Positions 50,901 to 61,380 are shown, counted from the stretch's first letter. The stretch is DNA of 64,000 bases from Timema cristinae (GCA_039000515.1 JBCFYV010000001.1:51838092-51902091), one strand, 5' to 3'. Numbers and translations are program-made. Notes: generated by a model not told the origin, from the sequence alone.

Positions 50901-53221
50901 GAGGTGTAATGGAACACAGGAGTGTAATATTGCTTTGTTCCTCTCTGTCTCTGACCCTTGGAACAAAGGCTAGACAAGAGCTGGAGGTGTAATGGAACAC
51001 AGGAGTGTAATATTGCTTTGTTCCTCTCTGTCTCTGACCCTTGGAACAAAGGCTAGACAAGAGCTGGAGGTGTAATGGAACACAGGAGTGTAATACTGCT
51101 TTGTTTCTCTCTCAGGTCCTGACCCTTGGAACAAAGGCTAGACAAGAGCTGGAGGTGTAATGGAACACAGAGTGTAATATTGCTTTGTTCCTCTCTCAGG
51201 TCCTGACTCTTGGAACACTCTGGCTAGACAAGAGCTGGAGGTGTAATGGAACACAGGAGTGTAATACTGCTTTGTTCCTCTCTGTATCTGACCCTTGGAA
51301 CAGAGGCTAGACAAGAGCTGGAGGTGTAATGGAACACAGGAGTGTAATACTGCTTTGTTCCTCTCTCAGGACCCGACTCTTGGAACAAAGGCTAGACAAG
51401 AGCTGGAGGTGTAATGGAACACAGGAGTGTAATACTGCTTTGTTCCTCTCTGTCTCTGACCCTTGGAACAAAGGCTAGACAAGAGCTGGAGGTGTAATGG
51501 AACACAGGAGTGTAATACTGCTTTGTTTCTCTCTCAGGTCCTGACCCTTGGAACAAAGGCTAGACAAGAGCTGGAGGTGTAATGGAACACAGGAGTGTAA
51601 TAGTGCTTTGTTCCTCTCTCAGGTCCCGACCCTTGAAACAAGGGTTAGACAAGAGATGGAGGTGTAATGGAACACAGGAGTGTAATACTGCTTTGTTCCT
51701 CTCTCAGGTCCCGACTCTTGGAACACTCTGGCTAGACAAGAGCTGGAGGTGTAATGGAACACAGGAGTGTAATAGTGCTTTGTTCCTCTCTCAGGTCCCG
51801 ACCCTTGAAACAAGGGTTAGACAAGAGCTGGAGGTGTAATGGAACACAGGAGTGTAATACTGCTTTGTTCCTCTCTCAGGTCCCGACTCTTGGAACACTC
51901 TGGCTAGACAAGAGCTGGAGGTGTAATGGAACACAGGAGTGTAATACTGCTTTGTTTCTCTCTTCAGGTCCTGATTCTTGGAACAAAGGCTAGACAAGAG
52001 CTGGAGGTGTAATGGAACACAGGAGTGTAATACTGCTTTGTTCCTCTCTCAGGTCCCGACTCTTGGAACACTCTGGCTAGACAAGAACTAGAGGCTTCAC
52101 TGAAGGTGCAGTTGAACACAGGGGTAGCCAGGAATGTAATACTGTTCGTGGGTGACGGGATGGGGCCCAACACTGTCACGGCAACAAGAATATACAAAGC
52201 CCAGGAGGGGGGGAAACTTGCTTTTGAGGACTTTCCACACGTGGGACTGCTCAAGGTGAGAGAAAAAAAAATCTATATCTACCTTGGTCGATTTTAGTGA
52301 GTGCCCTAGGCTTTGCACTAATTAATATAGCAGAAACTTAGTGGTATTTATTATTATTATTATTATTATTATTAGCACCGCGTCTTACTACCCATTCGGG
52401 TTATACGCACTTACGCTAATGTGTAATGGTAGGGTGATTGTGAGATGAAATGAAGACCTACAGTTTAACGTGGATCCGAACCACGGTGGAGGCCTGGCAT
52501 TCCCACATTCACCAGATGTCTTGTCAGAGGTGAAGGAAGGGTTTGGTTATCAGATAAATCTTTGCCGGGACCGAGGATTGAACCCCGGCCATCAGCATAG
52601 AAGTCTGACACCTTACCCCTAGACCACCAGGTCACCGTGGTATTTATTTATTTTACACACAAAATCATTCTTCATTATCGAATACATCATCCTTGCTGTG
52701 ATGCCAGGACAAATAATTAAGGTTTAAAAAAATTCAAAATATATAGTATAATTAAATGGAACTAAGTAGTTTGTGGTGAAGACTACCCTTTAATAGAATA
52801 TGGTAGCAAATTGCACTCTTAATATATTTAAAAAAAATATTATAACTGTATTTTGTCTGGTCGACTAACTCACCAATTTTTCTCGTACAGCAGATAAACT
52901 AAAGAAAGTCGACCCAAAGTACATTCTCGGAACTGTGACAATTCAGTGCTTTTACTACATGCCGGATACTTTAGAAGAATCGGAATTTACTTACAAAGGA
53001 ATAACTTAGCGTTTATGAATTCTGAAAATACCAACTTAGAATTTTAACACCTACAATTTGAGAAAATTGTTTTTAGCTCTTTTTTTCCCTTCAATAAACT
53101 ACTCAGATAAAAAAAAAATCTGATTCCGTTAGATTTTTTCCTGTAGTCTATACTCACTATAAGTGTTAAGTTTCAGCTTTCAAGGTCTTACAGGGGCATC
53201 TGGAGGGCGTGGAAAGACACA

Positions 53222-53255
<34 letters not shown>

Positions 53256-56200
53256 CACTATGGAATTATATATATAGAGGTAGTTGTACATAACACTAAG
53301 TCCCATGGCTGATATGTAGAGCTCAGTTGTGTAAACAATCTACTGAATCAGATATTGGTTCTTAATGTCATCAGACGTACACTGCGGACAAGCAGGTACC
53401 GGACTCGGCGGCCACCGCCACGGCAATGTTCAGTGGCGTCAAATCCAACTATTATACTGGGGGTGTCGACCAGACCGTACAATTAGACGACTGTGAAGCC
53501 TCTCTCAAACCTGAGGCTCGTCTAAAGTCCATCGTCGACTGGGCAATCCTAGCTGGCAAGGACACAGGTAACGAATAGATTCGTTTGATTCGTGAGATTT
53601 CTATCTTGCAAGCAATACACACTTTAAAATCGCATTTCTTTGTGCGAAATAAACTGACACTTGATCAAATGCATATATACATACCTAACCACGCCGTTCC
53701 CTTACGTGGCGGGCAAGAAACTGTGTGTATATCTTTAAAAAAAAAACTCTGTACTTAATACACCCTTACTAACTTCCACCCCACTTCCTCATCCTGACAT
53801 ACTCACTTCGTTTCAACAACATTCATACACAGAGTCATACAAGCTCTTTTATTCCTAAAACTCTTAATACTTTTATTTTTCACACATTCATCTACAACAC
53901 TTAGCCACGTCTTATATGGCCTACCCCTTCTTTTTGATCCACACACTCTACCTTCATATATTTGTTTCGTCACTGGATCCACACTCATCCTTCAACATGC
54001 ACGAACCAACGAAATACGTTTCTTTCACATTGACCTAAACTATTCCCTTTAAAACCACACTTCTTCAGCACCATACATTACTCACTCTGTCCATACGAGT
54101 TGTTTTATTCACGTTTCTTAAATATCCCATTCAACCGTATTCACCTTGCTCTTGTGTTTCTCCTGACAAACCCACGCTTAACATCAATAAAACAATGTTC
54201 ACGCTAACACACTTTTATATACTGCCATCTTTGCCCCGTTCGATACTTCATTCTTTGCAGTAGTCCACATACATCCAACTCCCCTCAGAGATGCATTCAC
54301 CCGTCTGTAGATTTCACCATCTATTCCTCCATTCTTACAGAACATTCTGCTCAGATATACAAAATAATTCACGTGTTCTAAAAGTTTTCCATTTAAACTA
54401 AGTTGACACTCATTTACTGATCCGTCTTTATCAAAAATTATCAACTCAGTCTTGGGAACATTTATATGAAGATTACTTCTGCCTGTCTTCACATTCAAAC
54501 TATTTAATACATTCTGAAAGACACTTTCATTCTCAGCCATTAATACAACATAGTATGCATACAACAGCACTCTCACGTTGTCCATTTGTACACTGACCAC
54601 GTCCTCACAAGCATCTTTCATGCACTTATCCATGAATACATCAAACAACCATGGGGACATAGCACAACCTTGTCTAACATCCCGTTCGATGTAAAAACCA
54701 TTCGCTCAAAGCTCCATTCATCCTAACACACGATTTACTTCCCTCATACAGCGCTATGATAGTACCTATTTACTAACCATGCTTCCACACCATACTATCT
54801 CCGAACATTCGTAACATTCTCCTATTAACTCGATCATAAATAAAAATAAAAATATAACAAATAGGAAAATTTATGGTAAAATTATTATGTATAATTAATA
54901 GTAAAATACCATACCATATTTTATATTAACATGATTTCACTTAACCAACATTAACCTAACCTCATTTTACCTAAGCTAGCATAACAAAACAAGTTATACC
55001 TAATGTATTTTCAACTAGCAGAAGTACCCGTCGTTGCCAGGGGTGACCACGCAATGGACTCTATGAGTACCCCTGGCAAAGCTTTTATTTGCGTCACATA
55101 AACAAAAAGCTCTTCATTTTATTTATTCCCATCCAGTTTTATTAATTTAAAAATATCATACTAAAAATTTAAAATTCATGTTTCTAGATGCACATGTTCG
55201 TGCACAGGGACTACTAATTCTTAAATTCTATATCTCTGCGAAACGCTCATGATGGACAGACACACAAACTCTTCATTTTATTAATATAGAAGATGGATAG
55301 AAGAAGATGGAATAAGATAATTAGCAGTAATATATAATTCCAAGATATTCTTGTATTTTAAAAACTACGTACTTTTAAATTTCAAACACTAATTGTAAAA
55401 TTTTGCACTCAAAAATTACTGTTAATGGTTTTATATCTGACATTTACAAAAGTTACTAAATCTATTTTCACGTATTTATATGTCAAATCATGTAATATGC
55501 AGCTGTCATTTAAAATATACTATATTATCAATACCTATAAAATTACATTAGTAATTTCATAAAATGTTATCAATACTTTACATAAAAATATGTTTCTATT
55601 TTATAAGATGCACTCTCTATAAAAACTGAGCTATACTTGTAAACTACAATTCCCAACCTTTTCAAGTGCCGAGCATTAAAAATGAGTTACTCTGGTAAAA
55701 GATTTTCTCAGATCTAAACACAATCCTCGGTTATATTTTTGTAACAGTTATGTGAATATGGATTATAATGTTTGACCAACTTTATTTTCGCCTGTATCAG
55801 GTTTTGTGACAACGACACGTGTGACGCACGCGACACCGGGTCCTTTATATTCTCACTTCGCCAACCGGAAGTGGGAGTGCGAGTCTGGAATGCCGGAAAC
55901 TGCCAAAGACTGCAAGGACATAGCTAGACAACTGGTGGAAGATGAACCTGGCAGAAGCATCAAGGTCAGATAATTAGAGTTGACATTTCAAAAAGAGAAT
56001 TTACTATTTAATGGGGTCAACTATTTTTTAAATCGTGTGTTAATAGTTAGTACCAAGGGCGTATTTTTTCTAGGAGGGTCGAGAGGGTTCCCGCTAAAAC
56101 TGTACCTTTTGTATACGTATATATGGACCCGTCCCCCGTATATCCCTTTTATAAGCCCTTAGTTAATTCGCTTCTATTCAGTTTAATTTCTACCTTTGAT

Positions 56201-59200
56201 ATGTTTTCTTCTTTCAGTAAAACACTCATTGACTGGTATGAACGAAAACATATTCCAATGTGAGGTATATAGATCCTAAAAATGATTGATCAAATGGAAC
56301 CCAGTGGATATTTCTCCAAAAAATACAGTATTGACTAGCTCCGTTTACTCTGGCAATACTTCACATAGAACTTCTGCTTTTATTAAATTTTTATAGTTAA
56401 TCAAGTTTTAAAATGATCTAGTCTAAGGAAAAAGGGTTAAGAGTATGAGTATTAAGGACATTGAAGGGCTTGGTCTAAGGAACCACGGTCACAATGGGCA
56501 GGATTAATTTCACACACGGGATCTTCTCCTGTATCTCTCCCATCTCCTCCTCTTCAAACTTATTCAGGTGCATTCGCTCTGATCTACTTTCTTCATTCCT
56601 GTCCTAGAACTGAACCGTTAATAACTTTTTGGTTAAACGTTTAACTAATATCAAGGGCAATCCTCTTGGGTCAAAGTAAAATACGTTAGTTGCACACTTC
56701 CTGCAAGTACAGTTTGAAGTAAATACAAAATTTAAAATAGTTTTAGAAGGGATCACCTTAAAGTGAATTTCATTTTTAAATCGACAATTTAAAAAAAATA
56801 AAGGATACGTGCACACATTTCGAGAATATTTTTCAATTGTTTTATACAAATACAAGAGATGAAATGCTGGTAGGCTGAGACCACACCTTTAATTTTTCAT
56901 TTAACAAAAAAATATTTGAGGTATAGTATTTAACGTAGATTTTCTGAACCGACTGGTTATATCAACACACGACATACCTTTAATTATCTCCAAATTACCC
57001 ATACTTCACTTTACCCTCACTCAATTCTGACTATAGTGGAGATCAATCTGAAGTCTCTTAAAGGGGGGTGACCTGGTGGTCTAGGGTAAGGTGTCAGACT
57101 TCTATGCTGGCGGCCGGGGTTCAATTCTCGGTCCCGGCACAGATTTATCTGATTACCAAACCCTTCCTTCACCTCTGACAAGACATCTTGTGAATGTGGG
57201 AATGCCAGGCCTCCACCGTGGTTCGGATTCCACGTTAAACTGTAGGTCCTTCATTTCATCTCACAATCACCCTACCATTACACATTAGCGTAAGTGCGTA
57301 TAACCCGAATGGGTAGTAAGACGCGGTGCTAATAATAATCATAAAGGGGGTTAGTAATATGTTTAAAACATATCATCTAGTCCGCACCAGGATGCTGCTA
57401 AATAATATTCCACATACTAAGGACGTATCCAGGAGATCGTAAAGTCCAAATAATCACACAGTCATTCAGGATAAACAATAACCAGTGAATAAAAGTTGTT
57501 GGTCGCGGTAGAATGACGGTCCTCCTTTCATTTCGTGCAGGTGATAATGGGAGGAGGCAGACAGTCCCTCAACACGAACTTGACCTTGGGACCCGAAGAT
57601 CCTCTAGACACTTGGTCCTGTCGCAGGGAAGATGGTCTGGAACTGACGAGGACATGGCAGGTAGACAAAGCCGAGCGAGGTGCGAGATACGCCCTTCTTA
57701 GCAACACCGGTGACCTCACTCGACTGGATGCTAGCAATGTTGACTACGTACTCGGTGAGCTATGCAATCACACAAACAAACACTACTTTGACGTTTCCTG
57801 TTGCACATTATCTTATAAGATTTAATTTACTGTTATCAAAGTGTTAACCAGTGTGACTGTTATGTCCTTGTAGGTATTTTCGCTAACGGCCATCTAAAAT
57901 ACGACTTTGAGCGAGACAGATCACCAGAAGGGATGCCCTCCCTTAGTCAAATGACGTCAGTGGCCATTAAGGTCCTCGACAAGAACCGGAAGGGTTTGTG
58001 CTTATGGTGAGTTGCTCTTAGTAGTCAAGAAACTGCGGACGTGAAGGCTAACCATATATTACATGAATTCTTGAATTTGGAAGATGGAATTACTGACCAT
58101 CAACCGCACAGACGGCATATCCTCGTGTGTATGTAATACTTCATCCCGCATTGTCCCAACTTGTGCAGGTGGAGGGTGGAATGATTGACCAAGCGCACCA
58201 CAGAGGGTATATCCTCGTGTGTATGTAATACTTCATCTCACACTGTCCCAACTTGTGCAGGTGGAGGGTGGAATGATTGACCAAGCACACCACAGAGGGT
58301 ATATCCTCGTGTGTATGTAATACTTCATCCACATTGTCCCAACTTGTGCAGGTGGAGGTGGAATGATGACCAAGCGCACCACAGAGGGTATATCTTCGTG
58401 TGTATATAATACTTCATCTCACACTGTCCCAACTTGTGCAGGTGGAGGGTGGAATGATTGACCAAGCACACCACAGAGGGTATATCCTCGTGTGTATGTA
58501 ATACTTCATCCCACATTGTCCCAACTTGTGCAGGTGGAGGGTGGAATGATTGACCAAGCGCACCACAGAGGGTACGCTCGTCGTGCTTTGGACGAGGCGT
58601 CCGCCATGTCTGATGCAGTCCAGGTGGCCGTTGACTGGGTTCAAGCCTCGGGTAGAGTGGATACTCTCATCGTAGTGACCAGTGATCATACCCACTCCCT
58701 CGCCTTCAACGGGTATCCGACTCGAGGGAGCGACATTACTGGTCAGTTCTACCAATTTAATACATTTCAACTTGACCTTTCGCTTAGTGGCTTTGCACCA
58801 AGTCTTACTTATCATCTGGGATATTGATTAAACTAATGTTGTAGCGACGAGGAGGATATAGTTTAGAGAAAAGGTAGGGTTTGGAGGAAAGCTACTCGAA
58901 TTTGAGTTGGAAAAACGTTCTCGGTACACTCGGCTGGTGTTCATGCTCTGATCTTTCCATAATTTACAAAACAGACGAGACTAACGCACTTGTCCTCATC
59001 TCCAACGATATGGGACTAGTATTTATTATTTAAAATGTAGGTGTCCACACTTATCAAACAGGAGAATGTATAATACAACGAAGAACTTCCATGGTTTGTA
59101 CATCCCCAAACATATTAGGCTAATCAAAGAGAGTAGGTTTATTTGGAGTGTTCAAGTGGCATTAAACGTGATGACAGTCATGTATACACCATTTTAGTAG

Positions 59201-61380
59201 GGAAACCTGGAGATACAAGACACCTTGGTAGGCCTATAGAATAATGTGATACTGTATTTGAAAGAGATTGTATGTCAGGTTAGGAATTTGATGTAGGTGT
59301 CTCAGGATAGGATTTAATGGTGAGATTGCGTTCTGGAGGTCATGTACTTTCGAATTCCTTAAGGCCAGAGAGTTAGTTAGTGTCTAAAGAGCCCTTAGTT
59401 TATTATTTATGCCCATAGCAGGGTTGGCCACATGGATAGTTTCTGTGCCTGACTGTTTAACCAGAAGATCAGAGTTATATTCTAACTGACTTAACTCTTA
59501 TTTACATTCGTCACGGTTCCCAGCCTGTGGTCAGTAGGACAGGCACAACATCCAATCCCCAGCAGTTAACTCATCACTGTGAAAGTGTAGAGCCACATTT
59601 CACCAATGATACATTTTTAGACCATACCTGGAATCGAACTCGGGACCCTTAGTTCAGTAGGCTGACACACTACAGACTGAGATAAGGTGTTGGATTGACT
59701 GACTTAACTAAGATTCGTTTTCGCCTGTAGTGACTTTCCGACATAGCTTCCGTCATTCATTTGTTTACCCGAATTATCACTCATCTATTAAACTAAGCCG
59801 TTGATAAAAATTCTTTACTTGTGGTTTATATATCTCTACGAATCCCCACCAATGTGATCAAACTCTAGACATAACATTCAAGGGAAACTAATGTTTGACA
59901 ATCTCTCAACACAACTCTATAAATACCCACTGTACGCGCCAGCATAAATCTAGAATCTCCAATATTTAAACCGCAAGAGTGGATGTCGATCCTTTTTTCT
60001 ATGGTTTCTCAAATATTTTCAGAAGTGATAAAAAAATAACTGCTATAAACATTAGAAAATTGGGCAATGTTGGGATGGTCTTACACAAAGGAAAAAAACA
60101 AACCAGACGCGCCTACAAGTAGTAAACGAATCTAACTTTGTTTGGAGTGATTATAGTTGTACTTTCTCAGATAACAGTGATCTCTTTACAAAGCTTTATG
60201 TTTTTATAACATCTTATCAAGATTAATCTCTTTTTGATTAAAAATTATCAAGAGATTTACATCACGGGAATGCATCGTGTTTAAGTAAAACGCCTTTCAT
60301 TGCTTCAAACAAACAGAAAAAAAACTCTTCATTTTATTTCGTCTGACCTAACTTTTATTAGATTAAAAAGATCTTGTTAAAATATATATATAGTAGGAAA
60401 TGCTAAAAATGTATCTAGGGAATATACCACTTCAAAATTACTTTTAATTTAAATTATTCGGAAATTTCCTTGGAATACAAGCTACGTAATACAAATTATG
60501 AGACTGCACATAACAGCTGTAGGTTTATTTTTACAAATAAAATGGCGCTGGTAAAATATCTAAACTTTAACATTCTACAGGTATTGGTGGACTATCAAAG
60601 CATGATGGCGTCCCTTTCACGACGCTGACGTATTCGACCGGCGACATATACGCTTATAACTACACAACTGACATTAACGGCACAGTGCAGAGAGCGGACC
60701 CGTCCAAAGTCAACAGCAGTAGCTTCCATTATCACCAACAGGCCGCCATCTTGTCTGACGAAGCCCATCATGGTGGGGGAGACGTGGCCGTCTATGCTAC
60801 AGGTAATGTGGAATAAAGGGAGGTAATGGTATTTTCTTCCACTATCACCAACAAACCGCCATCTTGTCTGGCGAGGTATAATTATCATTGCGGTTGAGAA
60901 GGTTTCACTGTTGTATGCAATAATTTTCGTCATGACGGGTGAGGCAGGAATTCTACCCCATCTCGCCTCCCTTTTACAAATGAACGTCAAAAACTTAACG
61001 CCTTATATTAAGTGTTTAAAATAAAGCACAAGCTGCATTGTCTAAAAAATATAATGTTGCTTTAAAACAACTACTTATATGGTTATTCCCGAGTTAATTT
61101 AAACACAAAGTTTTGAGGTGTTGTCTACTGCGCAGGTCCGATGGCACACCTGTTCCACTCCGTACACGAGCAGCATTATGTAGCGCACGTGATAGCGTAC
61201 TCTGCGCGCATCGGACCTTACTCGGCCACAGCCGCCACCGTAGGACCCTCCACCCTCGGGTCCTTGGTTCTGGTCCTGGTGGCGCTGGGCGGCGCGTCGT
61301 TCTGGTTGTCTGACACTTCAAGACGAGTCCTCAACAGAGGAACGCGAGTGACAAAGATTTTCAAGAAACATCGTCTCTAA
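47892..61380 (+). CDS. Membrane-type alkaline phosphatase, nine exons
   Basis: Zinc/magnesium phosphomonoesterase at the outer cell surface. The nine exons join in phase to about 555 residues, normal for animal enzymes, assuming one base is missing in exon 6. Residues 1-22 are a signal peptide. Key positions in family terms: VGDGMG (metal Asp 63), PDSAATAT with nucleophile Ser 107, TRVTHATP (about 167-173), [21 protein letters not shown] (Glu 333, Asp 338, His 342), TSDHTH (Asp 382, His 383), [20 protein letters not shown] (His 464). The usual HGGEDV reads HGGGDV. The C-terminus has a hydrophobic stretch (about 514-532) followed by a basic tail of 23 residues, unlike a classic GPI signal. Introns hold SINEs, an antisense retrotransposon relic and two minisatellites copied from its own acceptor junctions. 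Confidence 0.95.
49501..52052 (+). repeat. Intron 1 minisatellite made of exon 2 acceptor-junction copies
   Basis: About 30 units of 83-86 bp: gctttgttcctctctcag, gtcctgactcttggaacaaa, ggctagacaagagctggagg, tgtaatggaacacaggagtg, taatact. Aligned to the true junction at 52037-52150, the unit is the last ~16 nt of intron 1 plus the first ~98 nt of exon 2 with two internal deletions of about 12 nt each. About 20 units keep the acceptor AG. A block at about 50440-51080 has ctctgtctctgac instead, which removes it. A few units retain the exon's own ggaacactctggctagac, while most have the 2-nt shorter ggaacaaaggctagac. Confidence 0.93.
52053..52255 (+). CDS. Alkaline phosphatase exon 2
   Basis: It is the last unit of the intron 1 array continued into real coding sequence. 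Acceptor ttcctctctcag, donor CTCAAG|gtgaga. It encodes [32 protein letters not shown] with the metal-binding Asp, and [10 protein letters not shown]. Starts phase 1, ends phase 0. Confidence 0.95.
52353..52636 (-). repeat. SINE family B in intron 2, with TSD
   Basis: Antisense to the gene. Tail microsatellite of ATT, body, then head complement ctagaccaccaggtcacc. The 12-bp duplication gtggtatttatt flanks it at 52341-52352 and 52637-52648. Confidence 0.88.
53224..53253. repeat. CA microsatellite in intron 2
   Basis: About 14 CA repeats. Confidence 0.9.
53375..53567 (+). CDS. Alkaline phosphatase exon 3 (nucleophile serine)
   Basis: Acceptor cttaatgtcatcag, donor ACACAG|gtaacg, phase 0 to phase 1. 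It carries [20 protein letters not shown], where the Ser in DSA is the covalent phosphoserine of the family, then [14 protein letters not shown]. Confidence 0.95.
53700..54845 (-). pseudogene. Non-LTR reverse transcriptase relic, antisense in intron 3
   Basis: The minus strand shows [13 protein letters not shown] near 54835. Next are [12 protein letters not shown] damage over the usual GCVMSPWLF, then [20 protein letters not shown] (54660 onward). [17 protein letters not shown] follows, where family members have YADD, then [15 protein letters not shown] and [17 protein letters not shown]-terminal piece [20 protein letters not shown] is at about 53980. Both catalytic Asp codons now read Tyr, and other stops interrupt the frame. 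It is an inactive insertion. Confidence 0.85.
55015..55330. repeat. Unclassified dispersed repeat in intron 3
   Basis: Words cagaagtacccgtcgttgcc, aaaaagctcttcattttatt and gatggacagacacacaaact are of the kind found at retroelement or Helitron 3' ends. Parts recur near 20600-20910 and 60300-60370. Confidence 0.4.
55801..55964 (+). CDS. Alkaline phosphatase exon 4
   Basis: Acceptor cgcctgtatcag, donor ATCAAG|gtcaga, phase 1 to 0. Encodes [20 protein letters not shown], a strongly conserved family block, and [18 protein letters not shown]. Confidence 0.95.
55965..57540 (+). other. Alkaline phosphatase intron 4
   Basis: AT-rich intron holding the family B SINE at 57068-57341 and a patch near 56050-56150 resembling MITE sequence (agggcgtattttttctagga). 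No exon seen. Confidence 0.7.
57068..57341 (+). repeat. SINE family B in intron 4, with TSD
   Basis: Full-length sense copy. Head tgacctggtggtctagggta, box B ggggttcaattctcgg, body aatgccaggcctccaccgtg, tail gtagtaagacgcggtgctaa. The 9-bp taaaggggg flanks it at 57059-57067 and 57342-57350. Confidence 0.88.
57541..57754 (+). CDS. Alkaline phosphatase exon 5
   Basis: Acceptor catttcgtgcag, donor CTCG|gtgagc, phase 0 to 1. Encodes [39 protein letters not shown] and a segment ending NVDYVLG. The cysteine in WSC fits a family disulfide position. Confidence 0.95.
57874..58006 (+). CDS. Alkaline phosphatase exon 6 (apparent 1-base loss)
   Basis: Acceptor atgtccttgtag, donor TTATG|gtgagt. Encodes [20 protein letters not shown] and [20 protein letters not shown]. 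The frame then reads LCL instead of the expected FVLM before VEGG of exon 7. One base lost in the G/T run aagggtttgtg (57989-57999) restores both the protein and the splice phase. Likely a homopolymer error. Confidence 0.93.
58076..58533 (+). repeat. Intron 6 minisatellite made of exon 7 acceptor-junction copies
   Basis: Four clear units of 90-92 bp, with a decayed fifth at about 58076-58115. Each unit has cattgtcccaacttgtgcag, then gtggagggtggaatgattga and ccaagcgcaccacagagggt, then atatcctcgtgtgtatgtaa. The first two blocks equal the true acceptor and the first ~42 nt of exon 7. Acceptor AGs fall at 58167-58168, 58259-58260, 58350-58351, 58440-58441 and, for the real exon, 58532-58533. Each decoy would read [19 protein letters not shown] and stop (except the third, which has deletions). 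Confidence 0.95.
58534..58741 (+). CDS. Alkaline phosphatase exon 7 (metal-binding residues)
   Basis: It is the last unit of the intron 6 array continued into unique coding sequence. Acceptor caacttgtgcag, donor ACTG|gtcagt, phase 0 to 1. Encodes [20 protein letters not shown] and [19 protein letters not shown], which hold metal ligands Glu, Asp and His, then Asp-His. Confidence 0.96.
58742..60580 (+). other. Alkaline phosphatase intron 7
   Basis: AT-rich, containing an antisense family D SINE (59490-59690) and a dispersed-repeat scrap near 60300-60370. No other exon recognised. Confidence 0.7.
59490..59690 (-). repeat. SINE family D copy in intron 7
   Basis: Complement of head and body: ggttcccagcctgtggtcag, gtgtagagccacatttcacc, box B complement tggaatcgaactcggg, and a tRNA-like end near tgacacactacagactga. 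Confidence 0.68.
60581..60802 (+). CDS. Alkaline phosphatase exon 8
   Basis: Acceptor aacattctacag, donor CTACAG|gtaatg, phase 1 to 1. Encodes [20 protein letters not shown], two N-glycosylation-type sequons (NYT, NGT), and [14 protein letters not shown] with a zinc-ligand His. Confidence 0.95.
60836..60876 (+). repeat. 41-nt copy of part of exon 8 in intron 8
   Basis: cttccactatcaccaacaaa then ccgccatcttgtctggcgag g matches exon 8 at 60722-60762 at about 36 of 41 positions. It lies 33 nt after the exon 8 donor. A second aggtaatg copy of the donor precedes it (60820-60827), and donor-like gag|gtataa follows. Confidence 0.85.
61136..61380 (+). CDS. Alkaline phosphatase exon 9 (last, membrane anchor)
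   Basis: Acceptor gtctactgcgcag, stop TAA at 61378-61380. Encodes [20 protein letters not shown], a hydrophobic segment [18 protein letters not shown] and a basic tail [20 protein letters not shown]. The tail length after the hydrophobic segment argues for a transmembrane anchor. A GPI signal cannot be excluded. Confidence 0.93.

Noticed and set aside
49501..52052. Frames of about 60-85 codons across the intron 1 array
   Set aside because: They are out-of-phase reads through copies of the exon 2 junction. The gene frame stops in every unit.
54199..54660. 153-codon protein gene in intron 3
   Set aside because: It is clearly a piece of a decayed reverse transcriptase with a destroyed active site and flanking frameshifts.
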